Source: Armatimonadetes bacterium Uphvl-Ar2 (GTDB lineage Bacteria > Armatimonadota > Fimbriimonadia > Fimbriimonadales > Fimbriimonadaceae). Taken from it: a stretch of DNA of 64,000 nucleotides. The position numbers were made by a program, and so were the translations under genes. A model generated the notes under the pieces. The model worked only from the letters and a program-made list of their open reading frames with translations, ran no database searches and was not told the origin of the DNA. This document shows positions 49,673 to 58,972 of this stretch, one piece after another. Position 1 is the stretch's first letter. The number at the start of each line of letters is the position of its first letter. The stretch covers positions 1,116,001-1,180,000 of the forward strand of contig CP021424.1 of the NCBI GenBank assembly GCA_002162095.1, read 5' to 3'.

Positions 49673-51067
49673 ATGTCCGTCTTGGCCTCCGTGATGTTGG
49701 GGATGCTCCTGATTTCCGGTGCGGAAGGGACCCTCGCTCAGACGGGAGATCGCCCCGTCGCTCGCCTGCGGGTCGGCGATGAGATTGCCGTGCGCGTGGT
49801 GGCCATCCAAGGCTACGACGGCAACTACACGGTGCTAAGCGACGGCTCGGTAGTGGGCCTCGGTTTCGGGCGCATTGCCGTGGAAGGCAAGACGATCGCC
49901 GAAGTGCGCACCGCAATCACCGCCCGCATGCGCCGCATCCTGCGCGAGCCGGTGGTGGAAGTGGTGCTGGCCAAGCAGCGGCTCGAATACGTTTACGTGA
50001 GCGGTGTGAACCAGCAAAGTGCCGGACCGGTGGAACTGGCCGAAGGCATGGACCTGCGGGCGCTGATCTCCCGGGTGGCCCTGCCGGCTGAGGTTGACGA
50101 ATACGACGTGGCACTTTTCCGGCGTGGCGAGCGCGTGATCCGGCTGGACCTGGCGGGCGTGCTGAGCGGTTCGGAGAGCCTGGGGGCCACGATTCTTGAA
50201 CCCAATGACGTCGTGACCGTGGCGAAAGCCGACCGCGTCCGCGTGTGGGTGACCGGCAGCGTGGTGAAGAGCGGCGAACTGCTCCTGCGCCCGGGTTCGG
50301 ATGTCTACCAAGCCGTGGCCGCCGCCGGTGGCCCTCTGGCCGACATCATCAATGACCCCGATTTAGCCCTGAGCGTGCGGCGCGGCCCGGAGACGATCCC
50401 GGTCCCCACTCGCCTCACCGAAGGGCAAGCCCCCCTGGTGCTTCAGCCGGGTGACACAGTTTCCGTCACCGTCCCCACACCCATTCGGGTGGCGATTGGC
50501 GGCGAAGTGCTGCAACCGGACGAACTCAAACTCCGGCCTGAAACCACTCTCTCTCGCGCCCTGGCCCAGGCCGGTGGCCCCACGCCCATCGCCACGCTCA
50601 AGGATGTGCTGGTCATTCGGGGGCAAGAGGCGTTCCGCCTGGATGTCAGCGGCACCGTCACCGTCAACGGCCCGGTGCCCGAGTTCGTGTTACAAGATGG
50701 TGACGCCGTGTTTGTTCGCCGCAATGAGCGAATCGTGGTGGTGCTGGGCAAGGTGAACAAGGCCGGTGATGTCCGCATGGAGGATAACCGCGAGTACCGC
50801 CTGGCTGATGCCGTGGCCGCCGCCGGAGGTGTGGCCCCCAATGGCAGCACCATGCGCGTCTATCTCGCCCGCCGCACGGAATCCGGCCGCGTGGAAGTCG
50901 TGGAATACCGCCTCGAAGCATTCCTCAAGGACGGCAACATGGAGCAAAACCCCATCGTGCAAGAAGGCGACGTCGTGGTGGTCGGTGAGCCCAAGGGTTT
51001 GACGGCGGGGGCGGCGATTCAAGTGATTTCGGCGGCCTCAATCCTCCGCACGATCTTTGGCAACTAA
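49673..51067 (+). CDS. Polysaccharide export protein with several SLBB domains
   Basis: 464 residues with a signal peptide (MSVLASVMLGMLLISGAEGT). The Poly_export domain (RLRVGDEIAVRVVAIQGYDG, GSVVGLGFGRIAVEGKTIAE) is followed by SLBB-type domains at about residues 100-185, 190-265, 270-345 and 350-450 (for example VWVTGSVVKSGELLLRPGSD; VVLGKVNKAGDVRMEDNREY). The hydrophobic tail is GAAIQVISAASILRTI. It probably forms the periplasmic passage for a surface glycan, perhaps the one carrying legionaminic acid, given its divergent position. Confidence 0.86.
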   Translation: MSVLASVMLGMLLISGAEGTLAQTGDRPVARLRVGDEIAVRVVAIQGYDGNYTVLSDGSVVGLGFGRIAVEGKTIAEVRTAITARMRRILREPVVEVVLAKQRLEYVYVSGVNQQSAGPVELAEGMDLRALISRVALPAEVDEYDVALFRRGERVIRLDLAGVLSGSESLGATILEPNDVVTVAKADRVRVWVTGSVVKSGELLLRPGSDVYQAVAAAGGPLADIINDPDLALSVRRGPETIPVPTRLTEGQAPLVLQPGDTVSVTVPTPIRVAIGGEVLQPDELKLRPETTLSRALAQAGGPTPIATLKDVLVIRGQEAFRLDVSGTVTVNGPVPEFVLQDGDAVFVRRNERIVVVLGKVNKAGDVRMEDNREYRLADAVAAAGGVAPNGSTMRVYLARRTESGRVEVVEYRLEAFLKDGNMEQNPIVQEGDVVVVGEPKGLTAGAAIQVISAASILRTIFGN

Positions 51068-51079
51068 ACGGAGAAGACT

Positions 51080-52906
51080 TTGGCGACTGGCTGGCGATCC
51101 CTGATCCTTGACACCGTGCTGACGGTGATCGCCCTCTTTGTGGCCATCGCGCTCGGGGCAGGCCCGTCCGAAACCACATGGTGGCCCCTCGCCGGGCCGC
51201 TCAGCGTGGTGGCGCTCGGGGTTTACGCCTGGCGGGGCACCCACCGCAGTTCTTCTCGCCACCTTGGGGTCTTTGATATTCTCAATGTGGCCCTCGCCAC
51301 GCTCATCGTGGCCGTGCTCCAGGCTGTCATTCAGGCCGTGACGGGAGTCGGCAACCAGACTCCCGACCTCTACCGCGTTCCCATCATCACGTGGACATTT
51401 GCATTCTCCGGGCTCATTGCGGCGCGGGTGGCGGCCAATTTCCGCGAGATTCCGGGGTTCGGGGGCACCGATGCCGGCGCCGCCAACACTCTTATCGTCG
51501 GGGCGGGGGATGCGGGCGAAATCGTCTTCCGTGAGCTCAATCGCGGGGCGGAAGGCGGCTACCGGGTCGTTGGCTTTATCGACGACGACGCCGAAAAGCA
51601 CAACCTGCGCATCCACGGCACTCCGGTGCTGGGCGGCATCGACGACATCCCCGCTCTCGTTAAGCAGCACGACATCAAGGAGATTCTCATCGCCATCCCC
51701 AGCGCCAGCGGGGAGGTGAACCGCCGCATTTTCAAGGCCAGTAGTGGCACCGGCGCCCGAGTGCGCAACCTGCCCAGCATCGCGATGCTGGTCTACAGCG
51801 AGCGCCCGATGATGCCCCTGATGCGGGCGTTCCAGGTGGAAGACCTGCTCCGCCGTGCCCCCGTGCGCACCGATAGTTCCCGCGCCAAGGAGTATGTGGG
51901 CGGCGAGCGAGTGCTGGTGACAGGTGGCGGGGGAAGTATTGGCTCCGAACTCGTGCGCCAACTTGCCCCACTCGGCCCAGCCAGCCTTATTGTGCTGGGC
52001 AAGGGCGAAAACAGCGTCTTTGAGATTGACCGCGAACTCCGCGACAACGGCATTTATCAGCCCACGCCGGTGGTGTGCGATGTGCGGGATGCCCAATCGC
52101 TGGACATGGTGTTTAAGCAGCACTTGCCCCGGGTGGTGTTCCATGCGGCGGCGCATAAGCACGTCCCGCTGATGGAAGCCAACCCCATTGAGGCGGTGCG
52201 CAACAACGTTTTTGGCACCCTCAATGCGGCCGAGGCCAGTGTGCGGCACGGCGCGCACAAGTTCATCTTGGTCAGCACCGACAAGGCGGTGAACCCCGGC
52301 AACGTGATGGGCGCCACCAAGCGCGTGGCCGAGATGATCGTGCAGTCCTTGGCGGGGCGCAGCGAAACCGGCATGGCCATTGTGCGGTTTGGCAACGTGC
52401 TAGGTAGTCGGGGGAGCCTCGTGCCCATCCTCACCCGGCAGATTGCCAACGGCGGGCCGCTGACCGTGACCCACCCGGACATGACGCGGTACTTCATGAC
52501 CATCCCCGAAGCCGCGCAGCTCATTGTTCAATCCGGCGCGTTTGGCAACCAGGGCGAGATCTTCATCCTGGATATGGGGCAGGCCGTGCGCATCATGGAG
52601 CTGGCCGAAGACCTCATCCGCATGCACGGGCTGGTACCGGGGCAAGATATCGAGATCAAGATCACGGGCATCCGCCCGGGTGAAAAGATTCACGAAGAAC
52701 TGACCTACGCCGACGAGCCGCTGGAGCCGCTGGAAGACCCGCGCATCAGCCGGGTACAAAACACGGGCCGGATTGATTATCAATCCTTGCGCGCCGCCCT
52801 GGACCAGCTCGACAAGCTGTGCGACGAAGGCAACCAAGATACAGTGCGGGCCTTCCTTATGGAACTGGCTTGGGGCCGCGCCCTGCCGCCGGTCGCATTG
52901 GACTAA
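51080..52906 (+). CDS. Membrane-bound NDP-sugar 4,6-dehydratase (PglF/WbpM/CapD-like)
   Basis: 608 residues from TTG 51080, six bases after GGAG. Residues about 1-120 contain four membrane helices. A CoA-binding-like domain follows (NTLIVGAGDAGEIVFRELNR), then the dehydratase domain: VLVTGGGGSIGSELVRQLAP, HKHVPLMEANPIEAVRNNVF, LVSTDKAVNPGNVMGATKRV and FMTIPEAAQLIVQSG. The catalytic Tyr of ordinary SDRs is Met here (NVMGATK), as is normal for the FlaA1/PglF/WbpM family. It makes UDP-4-keto-6-deoxy-GlcNAc for glycans. Twelve bases after the SLBB gene. Confidence 0.9.
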   Translation: MATGWRSLILDTVLTVIALFVAIALGAGPSETTWWPLAGPLSVVALGVYAWRGTHRSSSRHLGVFDILNVALATLIVAVLQAVIQAVTGVGNQTPDLYRVPIITWTFAFSGLIAARVAANFREIPGFGGTDAGAANTLIVGAGDAGEIVFRELNRGAEGGYRVVGFIDDDAEKHNLRIHGTPVLGGIDDIPALVKQHDIKEILIAIPSASGEVNRRIFKASSGTGARVRNLPSIAMLVYSERPMMPLMRAFQVEDLLRRAPVRTDSSRAKEYVGGERVLVTGGGGSIGSELVRQLAPLGPASLIVLGKGENSVFEIDRELRDNGIYQPTPVVCDVRDAQSLDMVFKQHLPRVVFHAAAHKHVPLMEANPIEAVRNNVFGTLNAAEASVRHGAHKFILVSTDKAVNPGNVMGATKRVAEMIVQSLAGRSETGMAIVRFGNVLGSRGSLVPILTRQIANGGPLTVTHPDMTRYFMTIPEAAQLIVQSGAFGNQGEIFILDMGQAVRIMELAEDLIRMHGLVPGQDIEIKITGIRPGEKIHEELTYADEPLEPLEDPRISRVQNTGRIDYQSLRAALDQLDKLCDEGNQDTVRAFLMELAWGRALPPVALD

Positions 52907-52919
52907 GCCTGCCTAATGG

Positions 52920-52948
52920 ACCCAGACAGGCGTATACGCCTGTTGGGT
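52920..52948 (+). other. 16-bp perfect palindrome inside a longer hairpin
   Basis: CAGGCGTATACGCCTG (52927-52942) is a perfect palindrome. Outer ACCCA/TGGGT pairs extend it with one bulged G. No T-run follows immediately, so it suits an operator as well as a terminator. TTGACT (52952-52957) lies just downstream toward the ABC gene. Confidence 0.5.
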
Positions 52949-53046
52949 AACTTGACTTTTGCCGCCGCTCATCCTTCTTTCTGGCCGCGCTGGGTTAGTG
53001 ACGTTCCCCCGGCCCCTGACATCGGGAATCCCGACCTCTGGAATTT

Positions 53047-55224
53047 ATGCAAACGGCTTCCTTAACTCCGGGCGGAGCCTCCGCGCCGGAAATACCACTG
53101 ATTGACGTCACAAGCGATCTCGACGAAGATGGCTTGTACGGCGTCCGTCGGCTCGTGGTCACTGCCACCGAAGTGACAGTCTCCACTCCGACGGGCGTCC
53201 CCACCTGCCGCATCGCGCTCAGCGACATTGCCAAAGCTCGCCATGATCCCCTCGTGAGCGGGGGCCGCATGATTGTCACCCTCAAGAATGGGGTGATCAT
53301 CCCGGTTGTCAACTACTCGCTGGCCGTCAGCGAGAAGTTCAGCGAGGTCGCGCGCGGGATCGAGCAGCTTAGCCAAGGCGAAGAGCTCTCGATTGACATG
53401 CACGACGAGCTGAAGCGCTGCCCCAAGTGCGACCGCCTGTTGCCCGAAAAGGACGGCCCGTGCCCAGTGTGCGTGAACCGTAGCAAGACGCTGTGGCGCA
53501 TTTTTGGCTTCCTCAAGCCGTATAGCCGCGCGACCACCATGCTGGTGGCGGGTTCGGTTTGTACGACCGCGCTCAACCTCATCCCGCCGTACATCCAGAA
53601 GCAACTGGTGGACGGCTTTACGTCCAAATCGCTGGAAACGAGCGGCCTCTTGCAATGGATGGCCCTCTGGCTGGGCTTGGCCCTCGCCGGGAGCGGTCTG
53701 CAAATCTTTAACGGCCGGTTGATGACCTACTTGGCCACCCACATCAGCAAGGACCTGCGCGCCAGCACCTACCGTGCCATCGAGTACCTCAGCATGAAGT
53801 ACTTCGACCGCAAGCCGGTGGGGGCCATCGCCAGCCGCGTGACGCAAGACACCGACCGGGTGTGGCACTTCTTGGTGGACGGCTTCCCGTTCTTCATCAC
53901 CAACTCACTGATGGCGCTGGGCGTCATCGGGTTCTTGTTCAGCATCGACGCGGTCCTTGCCGCCGCGATCCTGGTGCCGATCCCGTTCATCTTGCTCATC
54001 AGCGTCCGGTACTGGAAGCCGATTAGCAACATGTTCTTTAAGGTGAGCCAGCGCATGGCCCGCCTGCACATGCAACTGAACGAATCGCTGAGCGGGATCC
54101 GCGTGGTGAAGGCGTTTGTCAGCGAAGACCGCGAGTTCAAGCGTTTTGACGAACGCAACAAGGCGTGGCAGCAAGCCGCCATGCAGGCCGACCAGAAGTG
54201 GTACACGGCCTTCGGCATGATGACCTTCGCCGCCAGCCTGGGCGCGCTCATCAACTGGACCGTGGGCGGCATGTTTGTGCTGCAAGGCCGGCTAACGCTG
54301 GGCGAGTTCATCATGGTCAACTCGCTGCTCATCATGGTGTACGGCCCCATGCAGTGGTTTGCGCAGGTGAACAACTGGTTTAGCCGGGCCATGGCCGGGG
54401 CGGAGCGCATCTTTGAGGTCATGGACATGACCCCCGAGAGCAACCGCGAACTAGAGCGCACCCTGGACATCCGGGGCGACGTGACGTTCGATGCGGTGCG
54501 GTTTGGCTACGACAAGAGCAACCCGGTGTTGAAGAACATGAGCTTCGACGTGAAGGCGGGCGAGATGATCGGCTTTGTGGGGCGCAGCGGGGCGGGCAAA
54601 TCCAGCACCATCAACCTCATCTGCCGGTTCTATGAACCCGACGGCGGGCGCATCCTGGTGGACGGCGTGCCGCTCAACGAGATCAACATCGCCAACTACC
54701 GCTCGCAGATTGGGATCGTGTTGCAAGAGCCGTTCCTGTTCAATGGCACCATTGCGGAGAACATTGCTTACGGCAAGCCGGATGCCTCGCTGGAGGAGAT
54801 CATGGTGGCGGCCCGCGCGGCCAACGCCCACGACTTCATCGTGAGCAAGCCGGACGGCTACGACAGCATCGTGGGTGAACGCGGCGTGCAGCTGAGCGGC
54901 GGCGAAAAGCAGCGCATCAGCATCGCCCGCGCCATCCTGCACAACCCGCGAATCCTCATCTTGGACGAAGCGACCAGCAGCGTGGACGTGGAGACGGAGC
55001 GGCAAATCCAGGAGGCCATCGGTCGCCTGGTGGAAGGCCGCACCACCTTCGCCATTGCCCACCGCCTGAGCACCCTGCGCAACGCCAATCGGCTGATTGT
55101 GCTGGAACGCGGCGAGATCGTGGAAATGGGTACGCACGAAGAGCTTATGCAACGACGAGGCGTGTTCTGCAACCTGGTGGAAACCCAACGCGCCGTGACG
55201 GAGATCATCGGGGTGGGCAACTAA
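53047..55224 (+). CDS. ABC exporter (fused membrane and ATPase domains) with N-terminal PH-like and zinc-ribbon regions
   Basis: 725 residues. Residues 1-115: beta-rich PH-like domain (LYGVRRLVVTATEVTVSTPT). Then a four-Cys zinc-ribbon, CPKCDRLLPEKDGPCPVC. Residues about 150-460: six-helix ABC exporter domain. The ATPase has Walker A GFVGRSGAGKSSTINLI, Q-loop LQEPFLFNGTIAENIAYG, signature QLSGGEKQRISIARAIL, Walker B ILILDEATSSVD and IAHRLSTL. It is half of an exporter dimer. The extra N-terminal modules and the DUF1854 partner mark the type annotated elsewhere as cyanophycin-metabolism-associated transporter; no cyanophycin gene is in this window. Substrate unknown. Confidence 0.88.
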   Translation: MQTASLTPGGASAPEIPLIDVTSDLDEDGLYGVRRLVVTATEVTVSTPTGVPTCRIALSDIAKARHDPLVSGGRMIVTLKNGVIIPVVNYSLAVSEKFSEVARGIEQLSQGEELSIDMHDELKRCPKCDRLLPEKDGPCPVCVNRSKTLWRIFGFLKPYSRATTMLVAGSVCTTALNLIPPYIQKQLVDGFTSKSLETSGLLQWMALWLGLALAGSGLQIFNGRLMTYLATHISKDLRASTYRAIEYLSMKYFDRKPVGAIASRVTQDTDRVWHFLVDGFPFFITNSLMALGVIGFLFSIDAVLAAAILVPIPFILLISVRYWKPISNMFFKVSQRMARLHMQLNESLSGIRVVKAFVSEDREFKRFDERNKAWQQAAMQADQKWYTAFGMMTFAASLGALINWTVGGMFVLQGRLTLGEFIMVNSLLIMVYGPMQWFAQVNNWFSRAMAGAERIFEVMDMTPESNRELERTLDIRGDVTFDAVRFGYDKSNPVLKNMSFDVKAGEMIGFVGRSGAGKSSTINLICRFYEPDGGRILVDGVPLNEINIANYRSQIGIVLQEPFLFNGTIAENIAYGKPDASLEEIMVAARAANAHDFIVSKPDGYDSIVGERGVQLSGGEKQRISIARAILHNPRILILDEATSSVDVETERQIQEAIGRLVEGRTTFAIAHRLSTLRNANRLIVLERGEIVEMGTHEELMQRRGVFCNLVETQRAVTEIIGVGN

Positions 55225-55679
55225 TGAAGCTGTTCTACGCTCCCGAGGGTCGCCTGCGGCTGACGATGGAAGACCGCAGCCACCTGGACGTGGTGCCCGC
55301 CTGGGCCGCACCCCGCACCCACCCGGATCGGTATCTCTCCTTGTTGGACAGCAAGGGCAAGGAGATCTTGATGCTGGAACGGCTAGAAGACGCCGGGGCG
55401 GACAACGTGGAAGTGCTGCGGCAAGAGCTCCGCCGCCGGTACCTTTACAGCCAGGTGCGGCGCGTGAATGCCGTGCGGATGGAGTTCGGGGCGACGTACT
55501 GGTCGGTAGAAACCGACCGGGGTCACCGCGACTTTGTGACGCAAAGCCTGCAGGAGAACGCGCAGTGGATTGATGAGGAGTTCTTGCTCCTCATTGATGT
55601 GGAAGGCAACCACTACCAGGTCAAGCCCGTGAGTGCGCTGGACCCGGATAGCCTTCGCCGCCTGCGCAGCGTCGTGTGA
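55224..55679 (+). CDS. DUF1854 protein, partner of the ABC exporter
   Basis: 151 residues, starting at the last base of the exporter stop (TAATG). Landmarks: APEGRLRLTMEDRSHLDVVP, RYLSLLDSKGKEILMLERLE, LRRRYLYSQVRRVNAVRMEF and TYWSVETDRGHRDFVTQSL. These match DUF1854, found next to this class of ABC transporter. It is a small cytoplasmic protein of unknown role, possibly a regulator or adaptor of the exporter (inference from tight coupling). A perfect hairpin follows the stop. Confidence 0.82.
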   Translation: MKLFYAPEGRLRLTMEDRSHLDVVPAWAAPRTHPDRYLSLLDSKGKEILMLERLEDAGADNVEVLRQELRRRYLYSQVRRVNAVRMEFGATYWSVETDRGHRDFVTQSLQENAQWIDEEFLLLIDVEGNHYQVKPVSALDPDSLRRLRSVV

Positions 55680-55686
55680 GTCTCGC

Positions 55687-55715
55687 CTCTCCCCGGGTTG
55701 CCGGCCCGGGGAGAG
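55687..55715. terminator. Hairpin between convergent genes
   Basis: CTCTCCCCGGG/CCCGGGGAGAG, 11 bp perfect, loop TTGCCGG. There is no T-run on either side, so termination may be Rho-dependent or the hairpin may act as a 3' stabiliser. Confidence 0.55.
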
Positions 55716-55726
55716 AGTGTGCTGGC

Positions 55727-58232
55727 CTACGGCACCACCGCTTCGAACGAGAGCAATCGAGTCACAGGCGTGCCGGTCAATGAATACACCGTTCCGGTTC
55801 TCTTGTTCACCGCAATGTAGGCTGCCGCTTGCTGACCATTCCCGTCGGTGTAACCATCGGTCAGGCCGCCTCCCACATTAATGTTCACGGTGTAAATGCG
55901 CCCATTGCGGAAAGCTCTGAGAGCGCCATTGTCCGCAAAGTAGATCGTCCCCGCATCATCACTCGCTAGAGAAAATGGGAGCTCGATTTGCCCCGGCTGC
56001 CCGTCGGAAGGGCCGTTGGTGCCGTCTCCAGCCACCGTCGTCACTTGCGCCGTCACCGGGTCGAGGCGCCGCAACCGTTTATTCGTGGCATCGGCAACAT
56101 AGAACTTATCGTCGCCCCCCTTTTCGATATCGTACGGGTTGTTAAACTGGGCAAGATCGAAGGTTGAATCTGCAAACCCCTGAGTCCCCGAACCCGCGTA
56201 GGTGGTAAAGCTCCAATCTGCTCGATTGCTGTAGTTCCCAGTACCACAGTAGCCCACAACGATGCGGTTGTTGTTAACGTCCGCAATGTAGAGCTTCTTG
56301 GCGGGCTCATCGAAGTAGATTCCAAATGCAGAGGCAAACCGAACGGTGTCACCGTTGCCGTTCGCCGTTCCGCCCGAGTTATCGGCGGCGCCACCAATGC
56401 GATAGTACGTGAAGGTATTCGGCGAGACATCGCCCGGGCTGCTAAAGCCTCCCGTCGCGAACCAGAGTGTGTTGCCAGAATTAAAGAAGAGCTTCGTACC
56501 ATCGGCCGACGCGGTCAATCCCGCCACGTTGTTGGGGAAAGCTGCAGTCTCCCCATTGCCTTCGGTGACTGCCGCATTGTTGAACACATTGCCAACGGTA
56601 TCCACCTGGCCGTTCGGGCGGTAGCGACGAATCTTGCGGCCACTGCCGATGACGATGTTGCCATTGTCAAAGGCGTGGATCGGACCGGCCACAGAGAAGC
56701 CCGCGCCGCGACCAATGCCGTCTTCAAAAAAGTCGCGTTCGCCCCCGGCCAGCAGGCGCGTGTAGACGTTCTCCGCCAGATCGTTGGTGCCGGCATCAAT
56801 GGCGATGGGGGCCACGCCGCCGCCCGCCACCGTGACGTAGAACGTCATGCCCGCTTCAAACTGGACCGTGAAGCCCACGTCCACCGTCATTTCTTGGTTT
56901 GGGCTGAGCTGACCAATGGTGTACATGGCTCGGCCCGAGGGGGTCGTCCACTCCTCGTTGGTGAAGGACACCGGTTGCGTGCTGGAGCCGCTCACAAAGT
57001 TCGGGAGAATGAGGCGGCGCACCCGGTGATTCAGGCTATCGGCCACCAAGAAACTGTTGCCATTGCCCTTGCTGGCCAGGAGCGGATCCGAGAACCGAGG
57101 ATTCAGGCCATCTATGAATCCGGCGATGTTGGGGCTGACATATTCCTGCGCCCAGCTGGCCAGCACATAGGGGTTACTACCATTGGGCACCCGCAACACC
57201 GTGATCTGATCATTGCTCGGGTTCGAAATGACGAGTCGCCCTTCGTTCACCGCAATCCCGAAGATCCCGGCCGGCAAAGTGCGGATCGAGGCCGTGCGGG
57301 CCGTCATCGGGTCCACCACGTAGACCTGCCCCGTGCTCCCGGAGGTAACCCCCAGGATGGGGCGGCCCTGAATGATGCCGTAGTCCACGCCGGTGGCGTT
57401 CGGCACGGTGGCCGCGAGGGTGGCCACCGGGGTCGCATTGAGGTTGGTGAGTTTCTTCACCTTGCCGTTGCCGAGATCCGCGACGTAGAGGTTGCCATCG
57501 CCGTAGCTCAGGCCGGTGGGGGTGTTAAAGAGGATGCTTGCCCCGGTGCCGATGCCATCGCCCGCCCCCGGGCCACCCGCTAGCACGGCCCCCTCGGAGC
57601 CATCCTTGCGCAGCTTGATGATGCGGTGCCGGTCACGCTCGATGAAGTAGATCCAGTCGCCCTGCGGGTCGCCGGTGATGCCGAAAACGTTCTGGTAGCC
57701 ACTGCCAATGGTGCTGACGGTGCCGTTGCGGATGCGGCGTATGCCGTTGCTGGCCCCTTGGGCCACGTACATCGTGCCATCGGTGTCTTCCCACACTGCG
57801 CGGGGGGTACCGATGGAGGCGCTGGCCACGGCCCCGTCGGTGAGGCTGTTGGTGCCGATTCCGGCTTCTGTCATCGCAGAGAAGTCGCTGGCGGCGGTGG
57901 AAAGCGAGGCCGTGAGCGGCTCATTCAATCCCAGTGGGATGCGCGTGGTGTTCTTGAACTTGAGGCGCAGCACCCGGCTGGAAACGCTGGAGCCAGGGAG
58001 CTGGAAGACTTCGGCGCTTTCCACCTTCACCGAGTTGCCTTGCCAGATGGCACGGCCTTCTGGACCAAGGTTGGTGACCTTCGCGGTGTTGGTGGTGGGG
58101 TCCACTTCGATCCGGGCCGTTACCCCCGCATCACGCGAGAAATCCGGGGCGAGAGGTACACCACCTCCGCCAATGAGAACCGCTCCCGCCTCCACATCCG
58201 GCAAGTACCAGGCCGGCTGACAATAACCACAT
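55727..58232 (-). CDS. NHL-repeat beta-propeller lipoprotein with apparent frameshift after the signal peptide
   Basis: The body is one open frame from 58204 to 55727 (825 codons from TTG) with many NHL-type blades: GTPRAVWEDTDGTMYVAQGA, FNTPTGLSYGDGNLYVADLG, PYDIEKGGDDKFYVADATNK then RLRRLDP, and AGDGTNGPSDGQPGQIELPF. A middle segment (QMEMTVDVGF-like PNQEMTVDVGFTVQFEAGMT) separates two propeller parts. The body frame has no export signal. In another frame, ATG 58232 encodes MWLLSAGLVLAGC then GGGSG, an ideal lipoprotein signal with GAGGGAG just upstream. Removing one G near 58185-58187 joins the two as LAGCGGGAVLIGGGGVPLAP. So this is a surface or periplasmic lipoprotein interrupted by a one-base frameshift, or a sequencing error. 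Confidence 0.75.
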
Positions 58233-58292
58233 GCTCCCTCGCATAAGTTGTGTATGTCTCGCTACACAAGGGATGAAGAATGCAACTAACTC

Positions 58293-58853
58293 TTATATCA
58301 GTTCCGGCAGCCAATCCGGGCGTCGCCACATATCGCGCCGCAGAAATGTGCACACCACATCCGTGTAGCGCCCGTTCTTAAAATTCGCCTCCGGCTTAAT
58401 CCCCCACACATGCGCCCCCAGGGCCTCCATCATGCGCTGGGTGGCCGTGTTGTAGGGGTAGTGCTCGCTGTAAAGCACACGCAGCCCCACGATATCGAAC
58501 GCATAGTACGCCCGCAAGTGCGCCGCTTCTTGCCCCAGCCCTTGCCCGCGCAAACTCGCCTCCCCAATCAAGCTCGCCGTCTCGCAGTGCCCCAACCGTA
58601 GGTCCACATCGCGCAGGGCCGTCCATCCAATGGGCTCCCCATCCAATGTCTCGATGGCGAAGTGGATCTCGTCCTCCTTCTGCTCGATCTCGGTGAACCA
58701 CGCCTCCATGTCATGGCCCGACTTCAGCCGCCAGCCCCCGGCCAGATACTGCGCGATGTCAGGATCTTGCCGCCATCGGGTCAGCGCCGCGAGGTGAAGT
58801 GAGCGTTCCAGCGGAACTAAGCGAATTCGGGGCCCTTCCCATCCGTACGGCAT
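58293..58853 (-). CDS. GNAT-family N-acetyltransferase (RimJ/RimL-like)
   Basis: 186 residues. GNAT fold: RIRLVPLERSLHLAALTRWR, IGWTALRDVDLRLGHCETAS, the acetyl-CoA loop GEASLRGQGLGQEAAHLRAY, then LYSEHYPYNTATQRMMEALG. It acetylates an unknown amine, perhaps a protein N-terminus or small molecule. The start is defined by TAGAAT six bases upstream of ATG 58853 with a good -35. Confidence 0.86.
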   Translation of the reverse strand: MPYGWEGPRIRLVPLERSLHLAALTRWRQDPDIAQYLAGGWRLKSGHDMEAWFTEIEQKEDEIHFAIETLDGEPIGWTALRDVDLRLGHCETASLIGEASLRGQGLGQEAAHLRAYYAFDIVGLRVLYSEHYPYNTATQRMMEALGAHVWGIKPEANFKNGRYTDVVCTFLRRDMWRRPDWLPELI

Positions 58854-58859
58854 GGTTCC

Positions 58860-58889
58860 ATTCTAAGGGACGCACCGAACGCCAGGCAA
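58860..58889 (-). promoter_or_regulatory. Promoter of the GNAT gene, leaderless type
   Basis: Minus strand: -35 TTGCCT (58889-58884), 18-base spacer, -10 TAGAAT (58865-58860), GGAACC, ATG 58853. The -35 touches the T-run of the preceding terminator. Confidence 0.65.
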
Positions 58890-58931
58890 AAAAAGGCCCG
58901 GATGAACGGAGAGGAGTTGTTCAGCCGGGCT
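58888..58931 (-). terminator. Rho-independent terminator downstream of the lpxB operon
   Basis: Minus strand: GCCCGG...CCGGGC plus inner TGAAC/GTTCA (one internal mismatch), 11-base loop, then seven T. It lies 217 bases past the lpxB stop. Confidence 0.85.
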
Positions 58932-58950
58932 AGTCGCGTTGGTGTGCTTC

Positions 58951-58972
58951 TCGCTTTGTGAGTCGCTTTGTG
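58951..58972 (+). repeat. 12-base-period direct repeat
   Basis: TCGCTTTGTG occurs at 58951-58960 and again at 58963-58972, separated by AG, inside the otherwise featureless stretch 58932-59147 between lpxB and its terminator. Confidence 0.5.

Noticed and set aside
55687-55715. CRISPR-like or phage attachment repeat
   Set aside because: It is a single hairpin between convergent genes, with no spacer-repeat periodicity or integrase nearby.
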